DNA of 64,000 nucleotides from Streptomyces neyagawaensis (GTDB taxonomy: Bacteria > Actinomycetota > Actinomycetes > Streptomycetales > Streptomycetaceae). Every line of letters starts with the position of its first letter. Positions within the stretch are counted from its first letter, which is position 1. Positions 8,600-17,078 of this stretch are shown piece by piece. The stretch lies in NCBI RefSeq assembly GCF_023516595.1, contig NZ_JAMGBG010000008.1:62001-126000 (forward strand). The letters are read 5' to 3'. Below the pieces are notes generated by a model. That model was not told the DNA's origin. It saw only the letters and a list, made by a program, of their open reading frames with translations, and made no database searches. The translations under genes were made by a program, and so were the position numbers.

Positions 8600-9265
8600 A
8601 TGACCAGCGTCGAAGAACCGGCACGACCGAACGGGCGCATCCGTGACGCGGCCCGCACCAAGGCCGAGATCCTCGACGTCGCGACCAAGGAGTTCGCCCG
8701 CTCCGGTTTCGCGGGGGCCCGGGTCGACGAGATCGCCGCCCGCACCCGCACCACCAAGCGGATGATCTACTACTACTTCGGCGGCAAGGAGCAGTTGTTC
8801 ACGGCCGTGCTGGAGCGGGCGTACTCCGTGATCCGGCAGGCGGAGCAGGAGCTGGACGTCGAGCACCTGGACCCGGTCGCCGCCATCCGGCGCCTGGCCG
8901 AGGTCACCTTTGACCACCACGAACGGCACCCGGACTTCATCCGCCTGGTCAGCATCGAGAACATCCACGAGGCCGAGCACATCGCCGCCTCCGAGAAGCT
9001 GGGCAGGATCGGCTCGCCGGCGCTGGACGTGATCCGCCGCATCCTGGAGTCGGGGCAGCGGTCCGGCCTGTTCACGGCCGATGTCGACGCCGTCGACCTG
9101 CACGCGATGATCAGCTCCTTCTGCTTCTTCCGGGTCTCCAACCGGCACACCTTCGGAGCCCTCTTCGGCCGCGACCTGGTCGCCCCCGACCTGCGCGAGC
9201 ACTACCGCAAGATGCTCGGCGACATGGTGATCGCATATCTGACGGCGGACCGCGCGGCGGACTGA
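8600..9265 (+). CDS. TetR-family regulator of the quinate/shikimate genes
   Basis: 221 residues, ATG with GAAGGAA upstream. The N-terminal TetR helix-turn-helix is clear (AEILDVATKEFARSGFAGAR, then VDEIAARTRTTKRMIYYYFGGKE, residues ~20-65). The all-helical ligand domain follows (FDHHERHPDFIRLVSIENIH, then ESGQRSGLFTADVDAVDL), the type seen in TetR_C subfamilies of aromatic catabolism. It is divergent from qsuD/qsuB and followed by the MHS transporter, and each flanking control region carries a related palindrome. I infer repression relieved by quinate, shikimate or an intermediate. Confidence 0.88.
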   Translation: MTSVEEPARPNGRIRDAARTKAEILDVATKEFARSGFAGARVDEIAARTRTTKRMIYYYFGGKEQLFTAVLERAYSVIRQAEQELDVEHLDPVAAIRRLAEVTFDHHERHPDFIRLVSIENIHEAEHIAASEKLGRIGSPALDVIRRILESGQRSGLFTADVDAVDLHAMISSFCFFRVSNRHTFGALFGRDLVAPDLREHYRKMLGDMVIAYLTADRAAD

Positions 9266-9362
9266 CGACGGCGCCCCCACCCGCTCCGGGGCCGGGAGGT
9301 TCGTTCGACGCCACCCCTTGACACCCGGGAAACGTGGGCGCAACATCCGTAGCCAACCGCTA

Positions 9363-9386
9363 CTAACTATCCAGTGCGTTAATTAC
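9363..9386. promoter_or_regulatory. Operator O2, upstream of the transporter
   Basis: A 24-bp site starting CTAACTATCCAG and ending GCGTTAATTAC. It matches the reverse complement of O1 (8500-8523) at 16 of 24 positions, including CTAAC, the central AGT and ATTA, and has partial internal symmetry. It lies about 160 bp upstream of the transporter start, in a 279-bp gap that otherwise shows no gene. Confidence 0.6.
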
Positions 9387-9544
9387 CCGGGTAGCACCCG
9401 GCACGGCCGCCCCAGCACCCCCGGGGACCCGGCCCCCTCCCCCACGTCTCGCACCGCCCTGCTCTGCCCAGGCATGTCTTGCCCTGCCTAGCCTTCCTCC
9501 GCTTCACTCCCTCCCATGGGGGAGATCCCTCGAAGGAGCACGCC

Positions 9545-10888
9545 GTGTCCGTCCCCGCCGCACCTCCCGGTCAGCCCAGGAAGGCCGCCACGGCCGCCTG
9601 GATCGGCAGCGCCCTGGAGTACTACGACTTCTTCATCTACGGCAGCGCCGCCGCCCTGATCTTCCCGACGGTCTTCTTCGACGAGTCCGACCCGGCGACC
9701 GCGACCCTGCTGTCCCTGGCCACCTTCGGTGTCGCCTACGCGGCGCGGCCGATCGGCGCGCTCTTCCTCGGCCACTTCGGTGACCGGCTGGGCCGCAAGA
9801 AGATCATGGTCTTCACACTGATCCTGATGGGTCTGTCGACGTTCCTCATCGGCTGCCTGCCCACCCGTGACCAGGTCGGCACCCTCGCCCCGGTCCTGCT
9901 GGTGCTCTGCCGTGTCCTCCAGGGCATCTCGGCGGCGGGTGAGCAGGCCAGCGCCAACTCCATGACGCTGGAACACGCACCGGAGGACCGGCGCGGCTTC
10001 TTCACCAGCTTCACCCTGAGCGGCACCCAGGGCGGCCAGCTGCTCGCGACCCTGGTCTTCATCCCGATCGCCGCGCTCCCCGAGGACCAGCTGCTGTCCT
10101 GGGGTTGGCGCGTCCCGTTCTGGATGAGCATCGCGGTCGCCGTCGCGGGCTACGTCATCCGCCGCACGCTGAACGAGACCCCCGCGTTCACCCGGCAGCA
10201 GACCGCCTCCGAGGGTGTCGCGAAGCTCCCGCTCGCCGTGCTGATGCGTGAGCACTGGGCGGATGTGCTGCGGGTGATCGCGGGCGCCATGGTCGCCTCG
10301 GTCTCGACGATCTTCACCGTGTGGGCGCTGGCGTACGGCACGAGCGAGTCGGTCGGTCTGTCGCGTTCCTCGATGCTGTGGGTGGGCGCGCTGGCCAACC
10401 TGGTCGCGCTCGCCGCGATCCCGCTGTGGGCCACGCTCTCCGACCGCGTCGGCCGCCGCCCGGTGTTCCTGATCGGCGCGGCCGGCAGCGCGGTGATGAT
10501 GTTCGTCTACCTGTGGGCGGTCTCCACCGGCGCGTATCCGCTGGTCCTCGTCCTCGGCATCGTCACCTTCGGTGTCGTCTACAGCGCCGCGAACGGCATC
10601 TGGCCCTCCTTCTACGGCGAGATGTTCTCCACGAAGGTCCGGCTGTCCGGCATGGCCATCGGCACCCAGATCGGCTTCGCGGTCGCCGGTTTCGCCGTCA
10701 CCTTCGCCGCGCAGATCGCCGGGCCCGACGGGGACGACTGGTTCGCGGTGGCGCTGTTCACCGCGGCGCTGTGCGTGCCGCCGGTGCTCGCGGCCCTCAC
10801 CGCCCGCGAGACCCACAAGGTCCCGACCGAACTCCTCGGCGTCCGCGCGACCGACCCGGCGAACGACCGGGAGCGCGTCGCGGCCTGA
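9545..10888 (+). CDS. MHS-family MFS transporter, probable quinate/shikimate importer
   Basis: 447 residues from GTG 9545, chosen for the GAAGGAG 6 nt upstream; upstream in-frame codons lack a ribosome site. The signature ALEYYDFFIYGSAAAL in TM1 and GDRLGRKKIM in the first cytoplasmic loop are typical of the metabolite:H+ symporter (ShiA/KgtP/ProP) family, and about 12 hydrophobic segments fit. The central loop has RRTLNETPAFTR and the second half SDRVGRRPVF. Its place beside qsuB, qsuD and their TetR regulator, and the O2 operator, point to uptake of shikimate or quinate. A strong hairpin follows the stop. Confidence 0.85.
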   Translation: MSVPAAPPGQPRKAATAAWIGSALEYYDFFIYGSAAALIFPTVFFDESDPATATLLSLATFGVAYAARPIGALFLGHFGDRLGRKKIMVFTLILMGLSTFLIGCLPTRDQVGTLAPVLLVLCRVLQGISAAGEQASANSMTLEHAPEDRRGFFTSFTLSGTQGGQLLATLVFIPIAALPEDQLLSWGWRVPFWMSIAVAVAGYVIRRTLNETPAFTRQQTASEGVAKLPLAVLMREHWADVLRVIAGAMVASVSTIFTVWALAYGTSESVGLSRSSMLWVGALANLVALAAIPLWATLSDRVGRRPVFLIGAAGSAVMMFVYLWAVSTGAYPLVLVLGIVTFGVVYSAANGIWPSFYGEMFSTKVRLSGMAIGTQIGFAVAGFAVTFAAQIAGPDGDDWFAVALFTAALCVPPVLAALTARETHKVPTELLGVRATDPANDRERVAA

Positions 10889-10907
10889 CCTCCCCGTCCC
10901 CGATCAC

Positions 10908-10938
10908 GGGCCCCGAGCACCGGTGGTGTTCGGGGCCC
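10908..10938 (+). terminator. Hairpin terminator after the MHS transporter
   Basis: GGGCCCCGAGCAC (10908-10920) pairs with GTGTTCGGGGCCC (10926-10938): 13 pairs with one G-U and a 5-nt loop, 20 bp after the stop. There is no U-run, as is common in Streptomyces. Confidence 0.75.
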
Positions 10939-11076
10939 TGCCGTGCGCCCCCTCCCCCCTTCGGGCACCCGGACGGTCGCCGCACCGCGGGCGGCCACCC
11001 CGCCGCGGAGGTCCGCGCAGGTCGGAGGGATGATGACGCCGGCGCCGCGATCACGCGGGGCCGGCCGGGGGTGGGG

Positions 11077-11592
11077 ATGCGGAGAGAGAAGTCCCGCAAG
11101 GGTGTGCTGATCGGCCTGGCGGCCGGGGTGGGGTGCCTGCTGGTGGCCCCCGTCCTGCTGGTCGTCGGGGCCGTCACCCTGATGCTCCTGGGCCGGGCGC
11201 TGAGTCCGCTCCCGATACCGGACGGCGAGGCGCTCGCCCTGCGCGACGAGCAGGTCGTCGGCACCTGGCGGGACGACTCCGGCGGGCGGCTGGTGCTGCG
11301 CGAGGACGGGACGTTCACCTCGGACGGGGTGTGCGGCGACTTCAAGGGCGACGACCTCGCCCCCAGCAGGGCACCGGACCCCGGCACCGGCATCTGGGAG
11401 CACCGCGAGTCGGAGGAGTTCGAGACCGACAGACCCATGTCGGAGGTCCGCCTCACCTTCACGCCGAGCGAGGTGTGGACGGAGTACGAGGCGCGGGGGA
11501 CGCCCGAGAAGGCCGTCCTGTGGATGTTCATCGGCGACCCCGACAACGGGGACCTGTGCGTGCTCGACAAGGTCGACGGGGCCGCCGGATGA
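11077..11592 (+). CDS. Small membrane-anchored protein of unknown function
   Basis: 171 residues from ATG 11077 (GTG 11071 is possible). A basic start MRREKSRKG leads into one long hydrophobic segment (VLIGLAAGVGCLLVAPVLLV, residues ~10-40). The outside part has QVVGTWRDDSGGRLVLREDG, a lipocalin-like strand pair common in small Streptomyces extracytoplasmic proteins that test for dose of a residue, and then VLWMFIGDPDNGDLCVLDK. I do not recognise a named family. It is convergent with the PPOX gene, with only 4 bp between the stops. Confidence 0.65.
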   Translation: MRREKSRKGVLIGLAAGVGCLLVAPVLLVVGAVTLMLLGRALSPLPIPDGEALALRDEQVVGTWRDDSGGRLVLREDGTFTSDGVCGDFKGDDLAPSRAPDPGTGIWEHRESEEFETDRPMSEVRLTFTPSEVWTEYEARGTPEKAVLWMFIGDPDNGDLCVLDKVDGAAG

Positions 11593-11596
11593 CACC

Positions 11597-12049
11597 TCAG
11601 CGTTTGGGGATGCCGTATGCCCGTTCCACGCGCAGCCGCAGCACGAGCCTGCGGTCGCGGACCATCGCCGCGCGGTAGTCGTCCCAGTCGGGGTGCTCGC
11701 CCAGCACGTCCCGGTACAGCCTGACCAGTTCCTCGACGGTCTCGTCGTAGGGATCCTCGGCCACCGGCGTGAGGTCGGCCGTGCCCTCGGCGACCGTGTA
11801 GGCCCAGCGGTCGGCGCTGGTCACGTGGTACGAGACGCGGGGGTCGCGGCGCATGTTGCGGGTCTTGGCGCGTCCGTCGGTGATCGACACCCGGATCGTC
11901 CGCTCGTCGGGGTAATAGGCGTGGTTGACGTTCGAGAGCTGGGGGCGGCCGTCCGCCTTGAGGGTGACCAGCACGCCGCCGTCGACTGTGGAGACCAGGC
12001 CGAGCAGGGCGTTCTGTACGGCGTCCGTGTCAGATGTGTCCGGGGTCAT
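11597..12049 (-). CDS. PPOX-class F420/flavin-dependent oxidoreductase
   Basis: 150 residues, ATG 12049. A split beta-barrel of the pyridoxamine-phosphate-oxidase fold: VLVTLKADGRPQLSNVNHAY, IRVSITDGRAKTRNMRRDPR and VSYHVTSADRWAYTVAEGTA are the usual strand motifs of the class annotated TIGR03618-type F420-binding proteins. RRDPRV sits where the cofactor phosphate is held. It faces away from the TetR gene at 12143; the palindrome at 12106 lies between them and could control both. Confidence 0.8.
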   Translation of the reverse strand: MTPDTSDTDAVQNALLGLVSTVDGGVLVTLKADGRPQLSNVNHAYYPDERTIRVSITDGRAKTRNMRRDPRVSYHVTSADRWAYTVAEGTADLTPVAEDPYDETVEELVRLYRDVLGEHPDWDDYRAAMVRDRRLVLRLRVERAYGIPKR

Positions 12050-12105
12050 GACAGGTCAACGTGCCGACGGTGGCCCGTGATTCCCCGATACGCCGCACGC
12101 AACTG

Positions 12106-12142
12106 GTAGACACTGTCTACGCCCGTGCGGTAGACAGTGTCC
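12106..12142. promoter_or_regulatory. Paired TetR operators
   Basis: Site A, GTAGACACTGTCTAC at 12106-12120, is a perfect palindrome apart from its centre base. Site B, GTAGACAGTGTCC at 12130-12142, repeats it and runs right up to ATG 12143. Together they cover the divergent promoter region of the PPOX gene and the TetR operon, which suggests autoregulation. Confidence 0.75.
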
Positions 12143-12721
12143 ATGAGTGAGCGGAACGCCGGTCTCAGGACCCGGCTCGTGGATGTCGGGGTCGAGTTGG
12201 TGACGACCGAGGGTGTGCAGGCGCTGTCGTTGCGGGAGATCGCACGGCGGGCGGGGGTGTCCCACGGGGCGCCGCGCCGGTACTTCCCGACGCATCTGGA
12301 GCTGCTGTCGGCGATCGCGCGCCGGGGCTTCGAGGACCTCGCGGCCAGGGGCGCCGCGGCCCTCGGCGACGGCACGGAGAGCCCCCGGCGGCAGGTGGCG
12401 ACGCTGGGCCGGGTGTACCTCGACTTCGCGCTCACCCACCGGGGCATGCACGAGCTGATGTTCCGTCATGATCTGCTGGAGAGCAACACGTTGGGGCTGC
12501 GCGACGCCAGCCTCCCGGTGTTCGGACTACTCGTGGACCTCGTCGGCCGGGCCCGGCCGGACGTCGACGCCCGGCTCGTCGCCGGGGCGCTCCTGGCGAA
12601 CCTGTACGGCATCGCCCAGCTGTGGGCCTGGGGCAGCCTCCAACTCACCACGGGGAAGGACGACTTCACGCCCCTGCTCGACGCTGCCCTCGACGCGCAC
12701 CTCGGGCGTGAGGACCGATGA
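12143..12721 (+). CDS. TetR-family regulator (first gene of efflux operon)
   Basis: 192 residues from ATG 12143; GTG 12137 is an alternative. The TetR helix-turn-helix is seen at residues ~10-55 (LVDVGVELVTTEGVQALSLR, EIARRAGVSHGAPRRYFPTH). The C-terminal part (FALTHRGMHELMFRHDLL, LLANLYGIAQLWAWG) resembles the TetR_C class next to drug exporters. No clear ribosome site precedes the start and an operator abuts it, so the mRNA may have a very short leader or none. It overlaps the MFS gene by 4 bp (ATGA), a sign of translational coupling. Confidence 0.85.
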   Translation: MSERNAGLRTRLVDVGVELVTTEGVQALSLREIARRAGVSHGAPRRYFPTHLELLSAIARRGFEDLAARGAAALGDGTESPRRQVATLGRVYLDFALTHRGMHELMFRHDLLESNTLGLRDASLPVFGLLVDLVGRARPDVDARLVAGALLANLYGIAQLWAWGSLQLTTGKDDFTPLLDAALDAHLGREDR

Positions 12722-14154
12722 GCGCGGTCACCCGGGAGGCCGGCGCGGACGAACGGCCGGCCGTGTCGGTGCCGTACCGCCGGCTGACGCTCGCGAACAG
12801 CGTGCTCGGCGCGGTGATCGTCGCCCTCGACGGAACCGTGCTGACGATCGCCCAGCCCACCCTGCGCCGGGACCTGGACGCCTCCTTCGCCGAGGTGCAG
12901 TGGACCAGCACCGCCTATCTGATCACGGTGGCGAGCCTGCTGGTCTTCGCGGGGCGACTCGGTGACCGGTTCGGGCACCAACGGGTCTTCGCCTGGGGCG
13001 TGTTGGGGTTCGGCGCCGCCTCGGCGGGCATCGGCCTCGCGCCCGGTGTGGGATGGGTGATCGCGCTGCGGGTCGTCCAGGGGGTGTTCGGGGCGCTGCT
13101 GCAGCCGGCCACGCTCGGGATGCTGCGGGCCGCGTTCCCGCCCGACCGGCTGGGCATGCCCGTGGCGCTGCGGACCAGCGCCATCGGGGTGGCCGCCGCG
13201 GCCGGCCCGCTGGTGGGCGGCGTGCTGGTGACGGAGCTGGGCTGGCGCGCGGTGTTCTTCCTGAACGTGATACCGGCGCTGGTCATGGGCCTGCTGGCCC
13301 TCGCGGTCCGCGCTCCGCGGGCGGCCCGCGGCGCGCCCGTCGGCGGCCTCGACACCCGTGGCGCGGCCCTGCTCGCCGTGGCGCTCGCTGCGCTCGTGCA
13401 CACCCTGGTCGGGATCCCGGGGCACGGCTGGACGGTGACCGGTGTGCTCGGCCTGCTCGTGGCCGGCGCCGCCGGCGCTGCCCTCGTACGGCATGAACGG
13501 CGGGCGCCCGATCCGCTGTTGCCGCCCGCCGTGCTCGGCTCGGCGACGGCGGGCGCGGCCCTCGGGGTGCTGGTGACCGCGTCGGCGGCGATGATGGGCG
13601 CGCTGTTCGTCGGCAGCCACCTGCTCCAGGACGTGCTCGGCATGGACCCGCTGCGCACCAGCCTCGTCGCGCTGCCCGGCGGCGTCATGATGATCCTCGG
13701 CGCACCGCTCTCGGCGGTGCTGCTGCGCCGGTGGGGCGCCCGCCCGACGGCCCTGACCGGGACCCTGCTGCTCACCGCCGGGGTGCTGGTGCTGTCGGCG
13801 GTGCGGCCCGGCTCCCCGACGGCGGTGATCGGCGGTGGCTTCCTGCTCCTGGGCGCCGGGTTCGGCGCGATGATGGTGACGGCCACCGCGGTGGTCGTAC
13901 GGGACGCTCCGCCGGAGGCGGCGGGGGTGGTGGGCGGCCTCCAGCAGACGGCGATGAACATCGGGCCGACGCTCGGCGTGGCGGCCGCCGCGACGCTGCT
14001 GCCGCTCGCCGCGGGGCCCGCGTTCTGGCTGCTGGCCGGGGTGTCGGCGCTGGGTGCGCCACTTGCCGGACGAATGCCCCGACCCGCCCGTGCTCCGAGG
14101 GATGGATCGCGATCAGTACGGAACGATGAAGGCAAGGACGACTGTGAGCCGTGA
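12718..14154 (+). CDS. DHA2-type MFS multidrug exporter
   Basis: 478 residues, about 14 hydrophobic segments. LDGTVLTIAQPTLRRDL in TM1, WTSTAYLITVASLLVFAGRL and GDRFGHQRVF are the classic DHA2 (EmrB/QacA) motifs, and GPLVGGVLVTELGWRAVFFL is motif C, specific to antiporters that export drugs. It is translationally coupled to the TetR gene and followed after 24 bp by the serine hydrolase, so substrate detoxification plus export under TetR control is likely. The exported compound cannot be told from sequence. Confidence 0.88.
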   Translation: MSAVTREAGADERPAVSVPYRRLTLANSVLGAVIVALDGTVLTIAQPTLRRDLDASFAEVQWTSTAYLITVASLLVFAGRLGDRFGHQRVFAWGVLGFGAASAGIGLAPGVGWVIALRVVQGVFGALLQPATLGMLRAAFPPDRLGMPVALRTSAIGVAAAAGPLVGGVLVTELGWRAVFFLNVIPALVMGLLALAVRAPRAARGAPVGGLDTRGAALLAVALAALVHTLVGIPGHGWTVTGVLGLLVAGAAGAALVRHERRAPDPLLPPAVLGSATAGAALGVLVTASAAMMGALFVGSHLLQDVLGMDPLRTSLVALPGGVMMILGAPLSAVLLRRWGARPTALTGTLLLTAGVLVLSAVRPGSPTAVIGGGFLLLGAGFGAMMVTATAVVVRDAPPEAAGVVGGLQQTAMNIGPTLGVAAAATLLPLAAGPAFWLLAGVSALGAPLAGRMPRPARAPRDGSRSVRNDEGKDDCEP

Positions 14155-14178
14155 CCGGGCCACCGGAGGAGAAGCACC

Positions 14179-15405
14179 ATGGAACGACTGCGCCGACAGA
14201 GCGAGCCGCGCGAGGCCGGCCTCGACCCGAAGACCCTGGCCCGCCTCGACGAGTACCTGGGCCGCCAGGTCGACGACGGCCGGCTCCCCGGCTATCTGCT
14301 CTCCGTCGCCCGGCACGGCCGCGTCGCCCACCTCACGACGTACGGCCGGCGCGACGTGGACGCGGGGCTGCCCGTCGAGACCGACACATTGTGGCGGGTC
14401 TACTCGATGACCAAGCCGGTCACGTCGGTGGCCGCGCTGATACTGGTCGAGGAGGGGCTGCTGTCCCTCACGGACCCGGTCTCCCGCCATCTGCCGGAGT
14501 TCGCCGAGCCCCGGGTGTACGAGTCCGGTGAGGGCGCCGGGATCCGGACCCGTCCGGCGCGGCAGCCGATCCTCGTCCGGCATCTGATGACCCACACCTC
14601 GGGCCTGACGTTCGGCTTCTACTACGACCACCCGGTGGACGCGCTCTATCGGGACGCGGGCTTGGAGCACTCGGTCCGGCCGGGCGCCGACCTCGCCCAG
14701 ACCTGCGCGGAGTACGCGCGTCTGCCCCTGCAGTTCGAGCCGGGCACGCAGTGGAACTACTCCGTCGCCAGCAACGTCCTCGGCCGGATCGTCGAGGTGG
14801 TGTCGGGGCAGTCCCTCGACGCGTTCTTCGCCGAGCGGATCCTCGGCCCGCTGGGGATGACCGACGCGGGTTTCCAGGTCTCCCCCGAGCAGGCCGGGCG
14901 GCTGGCCCAGCTGTACGGCGAGCAGGAGGACGGCTCGATCGCCCCGGTGCCGGGGCTGCCCCTGCACGGCCGGCCCCGCTTCCTGTCCGGCAGCGGCGGC
15001 ATGGTCGCCACCGCCCGCGACTACCACCGCTTCGCGGAGTTCCTGCGCCGCCGCGGCGAACTCGACGGGGTCCGTCTGCTGACTCCCGAGTCCGTCGACA
15101 TGATGGCCTCCAACCAGCTGCCGGGCGGCGTCGACATCCACACCTACGGCAGTGGCTTCCACCGGCAGCCGGGGAACGTGGGCGTCGGCTTCGGCCTCGG
15201 CGTCTCCGTCGTCATCGACCCCGAGGTCACCGAGAGCCCCTCCTCCCTCGGCACCTTCGGCTGGACCGGCGCCGCCACCACGATCTTCTGGGTGGACCCC
15301 CGCCGGGACCTGACCGTCCAGTTCATGACCCAGGTACGACGCCGCTCGTCGTTCTCGGTATACCCGGACCTGAAACGACTGGTCCACGAGGCCGTGCTGG
15401 ACTGA
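14179..15405 (+). CDS. Serine hydrolase of the beta-lactamase/EstB family
   Basis: 408 residues, ATG with GGAGGAGAAG upstream. The Ser-x-x-Lys motif is YSMTKPVTS (Ser76, Lys79), the Tyr-x-Asn-like motif is WNYSVASN (Tyr194), and the third box is FGWTGAATT near residue 360, as in class C beta-lactamase-like esterases. HLMTHTSGLTFG is the usual conserved loop. No signal peptide is seen, so it probably acts in the cytoplasm, unlike true secreted beta-lactamases. It is the last gene of the TetR-MFS-hydrolase operon; it may hydrolyse an ester or lactone related to the exported compound. Confidence 0.85.
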   Translation: MERLRRQSEPREAGLDPKTLARLDEYLGRQVDDGRLPGYLLSVARHGRVAHLTTYGRRDVDAGLPVETDTLWRVYSMTKPVTSVAALILVEEGLLSLTDPVSRHLPEFAEPRVYESGEGAGIRTRPARQPILVRHLMTHTSGLTFGFYYDHPVDALYRDAGLEHSVRPGADLAQTCAEYARLPLQFEPGTQWNYSVASNVLGRIVEVVSGQSLDAFFAERILGPLGMTDAGFQVSPEQAGRLAQLYGEQEDGSIAPVPGLPLHGRPRFLSGSGGMVATARDYHRFAEFLRRRGELDGVRLLTPESVDMMASNQLPGGVDIHTYGSGFHRQPGNVGVGFGLGVSVVIDPEVTESPSSLGTFGWTGAATTIFWVDPRRDLTVQFMTQVRRRSSFSVYPDLKRLVHEAVLD

Positions 15406-15504
15406 CCCGGCGGGCAAGGTTTCTGCAAGGAACGGGCAAGGGCTCCGTCCAGTCGTGCGGGAAGAGGCCGGGTATCCAATCGGCTGTACGACACGGGGGA
15501 TGTC

Positions 15505-16749
15505 ATGTCGGCATTCGGTACGCCCGCTCGTTCCTCGGACCTCCCGGCGCTTGCGGGGACTCCGGCCCGGCAGTGGCTCACACTGACCGGGCGCAGAACC
15601 GTCCTGGTGGTCGCCCACACCGTCACCTACGTCAAGCGTCTGCTCGACGTGGTCGCGCTGCTGGAGTCGGACTTCCGCGTGCAGGTCGTGTTCACCGTGC
15701 CGCCGCACGAGCTGAGTGACGGCACGGTCCGCTACCTGCGCGGGTCGGGCGGCGCGGTGCTGCCCTGGGAGGAGGCGACGCGCGCCTCGTTCGACCTCGC
15801 CGTCGCGGCGGGCCCGCGCGCCATGGACGGGGTGCGTGCCCCGGTGGTGCTGCTGCCGCACGGGGCCTGCTTCCTCAAGCGTTTCGCCGCCGCGGCGGGC
15901 TCGCCGGTCTTCGGTCTGCGCCGGGAGGACCTGCTGCCCGGCGGGCGCCCGCCGGCCGCGGTGGTCCTGGCCCATGAGGACGACCGTGCCGCCCTGGCCG
16001 GCTCGTGCCCGGAGGCCCTGCCCGTCGCTCAGGTGGTGGGCGACCCCGCGCACGACCGGATCGTCGCGAGCCTGCCCCGGCGGGACGCCTACCGCCGGGC
16101 GCTCGGCCTCCACGCGGGACGGCGGCTGATCGCGGTGACCTCGACGTGGGGGCCCGAGTCCTCGTTCGCCCGCTTCGAGAGCCTCCTGCCCCGGCTGGTC
16201 CACGAACTCCGCGACGACCTCCACCGCGTCGTCGTCCTCGTCCACCCCAATGTGTGGTCCGGCCATGGTGCGCGTCAGGTCCGCGCCTGGCTGGCCTCCT
16301 GGACGGAACGGGGCCTCGGCGTCGTACCCCCCGACATGGACTGGCGGCCGGTGCTGTGCGCCGCCGACCTCATCGTCGGCGACCACGGCTCGGTCACCCT
16401 GTACGGCACCCTGACCGAGGCGCCGATCCTGCTGACCGGCACGGCGGACGACGAGACCAACCCGGACTCGCCCGCGGCCGAACTGGCGCTGCTGGCCCCG
16501 GCTCTCTCCCCGTTCCACCCGCTCGCCGGGCAGTTCGCCTACGCGGCGGCCGAGTACCGCAGGCCCGCATACGAGGCGGTCGCGGCGCGCATCACTTCCG
16601 AGCCGGGGCGTTTCCACCGCAATATGCGGGCGTTGCTGTACCGGCTGCTGGGTCTGGGGCAGCCCGCGCACGCTCCGCTGGGCGGACCGCTCCCGCTGCC
16701 CGACGCGTCCTTGATCTGGCCGTCCGCCGGCCGGGAGGTGCCCGCGTGA
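15505..16749 (+). CDS. GT-B-like protein, distant CDP-glycerol glycerophosphotransferase relative
   Basis: 414 residues, ATG after GGGGGATGTC. The first domain RRTVLVVAHTVTYVKRLLDV and PPHELSDGTVRYLRGSG and the second RLIAVTSTWGPESSFARFE, LVHPNVWSG, LIVGDHGSVTLYGTL resemble the two Rossmann halves of GT-B enzymes; DHGSV occupies the place of the DYSS motif of TagF-type glycerophosphotransferases. There is no membrane segment. It overlaps the next small gene by 4 bp (GTGA) and is convergent with an NB-ARC/TPR protein. Whether it is a transferase at all is uncertain; similar Streptomyces proteins carry misleading labels such as translation initiation factor. Confidence 0.6.
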   Translation: MSAFGTPARSSDLPALAGTPARQWLTLTGRRTVLVVAHTVTYVKRLLDVVALLESDFRVQVVFTVPPHELSDGTVRYLRGSGGAVLPWEEATRASFDLAVAAGPRAMDGVRAPVVLLPHGACFLKRFAAAAGSPVFGLRREDLLPGGRPPAAVVLAHEDDRAALAGSCPEALPVAQVVGDPAHDRIVASLPRRDAYRRALGLHAGRRLIAVTSTWGPESSFARFESLLPRLVHELRDDLHRVVVLVHPNVWSGHGARQVRAWLASWTERGLGVVPPDMDWRPVLCAADLIVGDHGSVTLYGTLTEAPILLTGTADDETNPDSPAAELALLAPALSPFHPLAGQFAYAAAEYRRPAYEAVAARITSEPGRFHRNMRALLYRLLGLGQPAHAPLGGPLPLPDASLIWPSAGREVPA

Positions 16750-17078
16750 CGGTGCCGGCCGGAGGACTCGCCGCGATCCTGGCCGCATGGTTCACCGACG
16801 GTCACTGCGTCGACGTGGACGGCCCCGCGCCCCGGCGGGACCTCGCGGACGTCCTCTTCGGGCTCCGGCCGAGGCCGAACGCGGCCGGAGCCGCCGGCGA
16901 GGCCACGGGTCTGCTGGCGGCCCACCCCGGCTGTGTGCTGGTGGTGCTGCCGCTGGCGGGTGGGCGATGGCTGGCGGTCGGGCGTACCCCTTCACGGCCG
17001 TGGCAGGGCGTCGAGGAGTGCCGTGACCCGGCGCTCGTCGTCGGCGCTGACCGTCGCGGTCAGCGGCAGCGCCCGTAG
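16746..17078 (+). CDS. Small protein of unknown function, coupled to the GT-B-like gene
   Basis: 110 residues from GTG 16746, overlapping the previous stop as GTGA. It begins MTVPAGGLAAILAAWFTDGH and ends with a basic, Gly/Gln-rich tail. The last 87 bp overlap the 3' end of the NB-ARC/TPR gene on the other strand, so part of the tail may be forced by the antisense gene. No family is recognised. The coupled start supports it as real, but the overlap and the absence of motifs keep confidence moderate. Confidence 0.5.
   Translation: MTVPAGGLAAILAAWFTDGHCVDVDGPAPRRDLADVLFGLRPRPNAAGAAGEATGLLAAHPGCVLVVLPLAGGRWLAVGRTPSRPWQGVEECRDPALVVGADRRGQRQRP

Noticed and set aside
14113..16788. 891-codon minus-strand open frame opposite the serine hydrolase and GT-B-like genes
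   Set aside because: No recognisable domain, and it covers two well-supported plus-strand genes.
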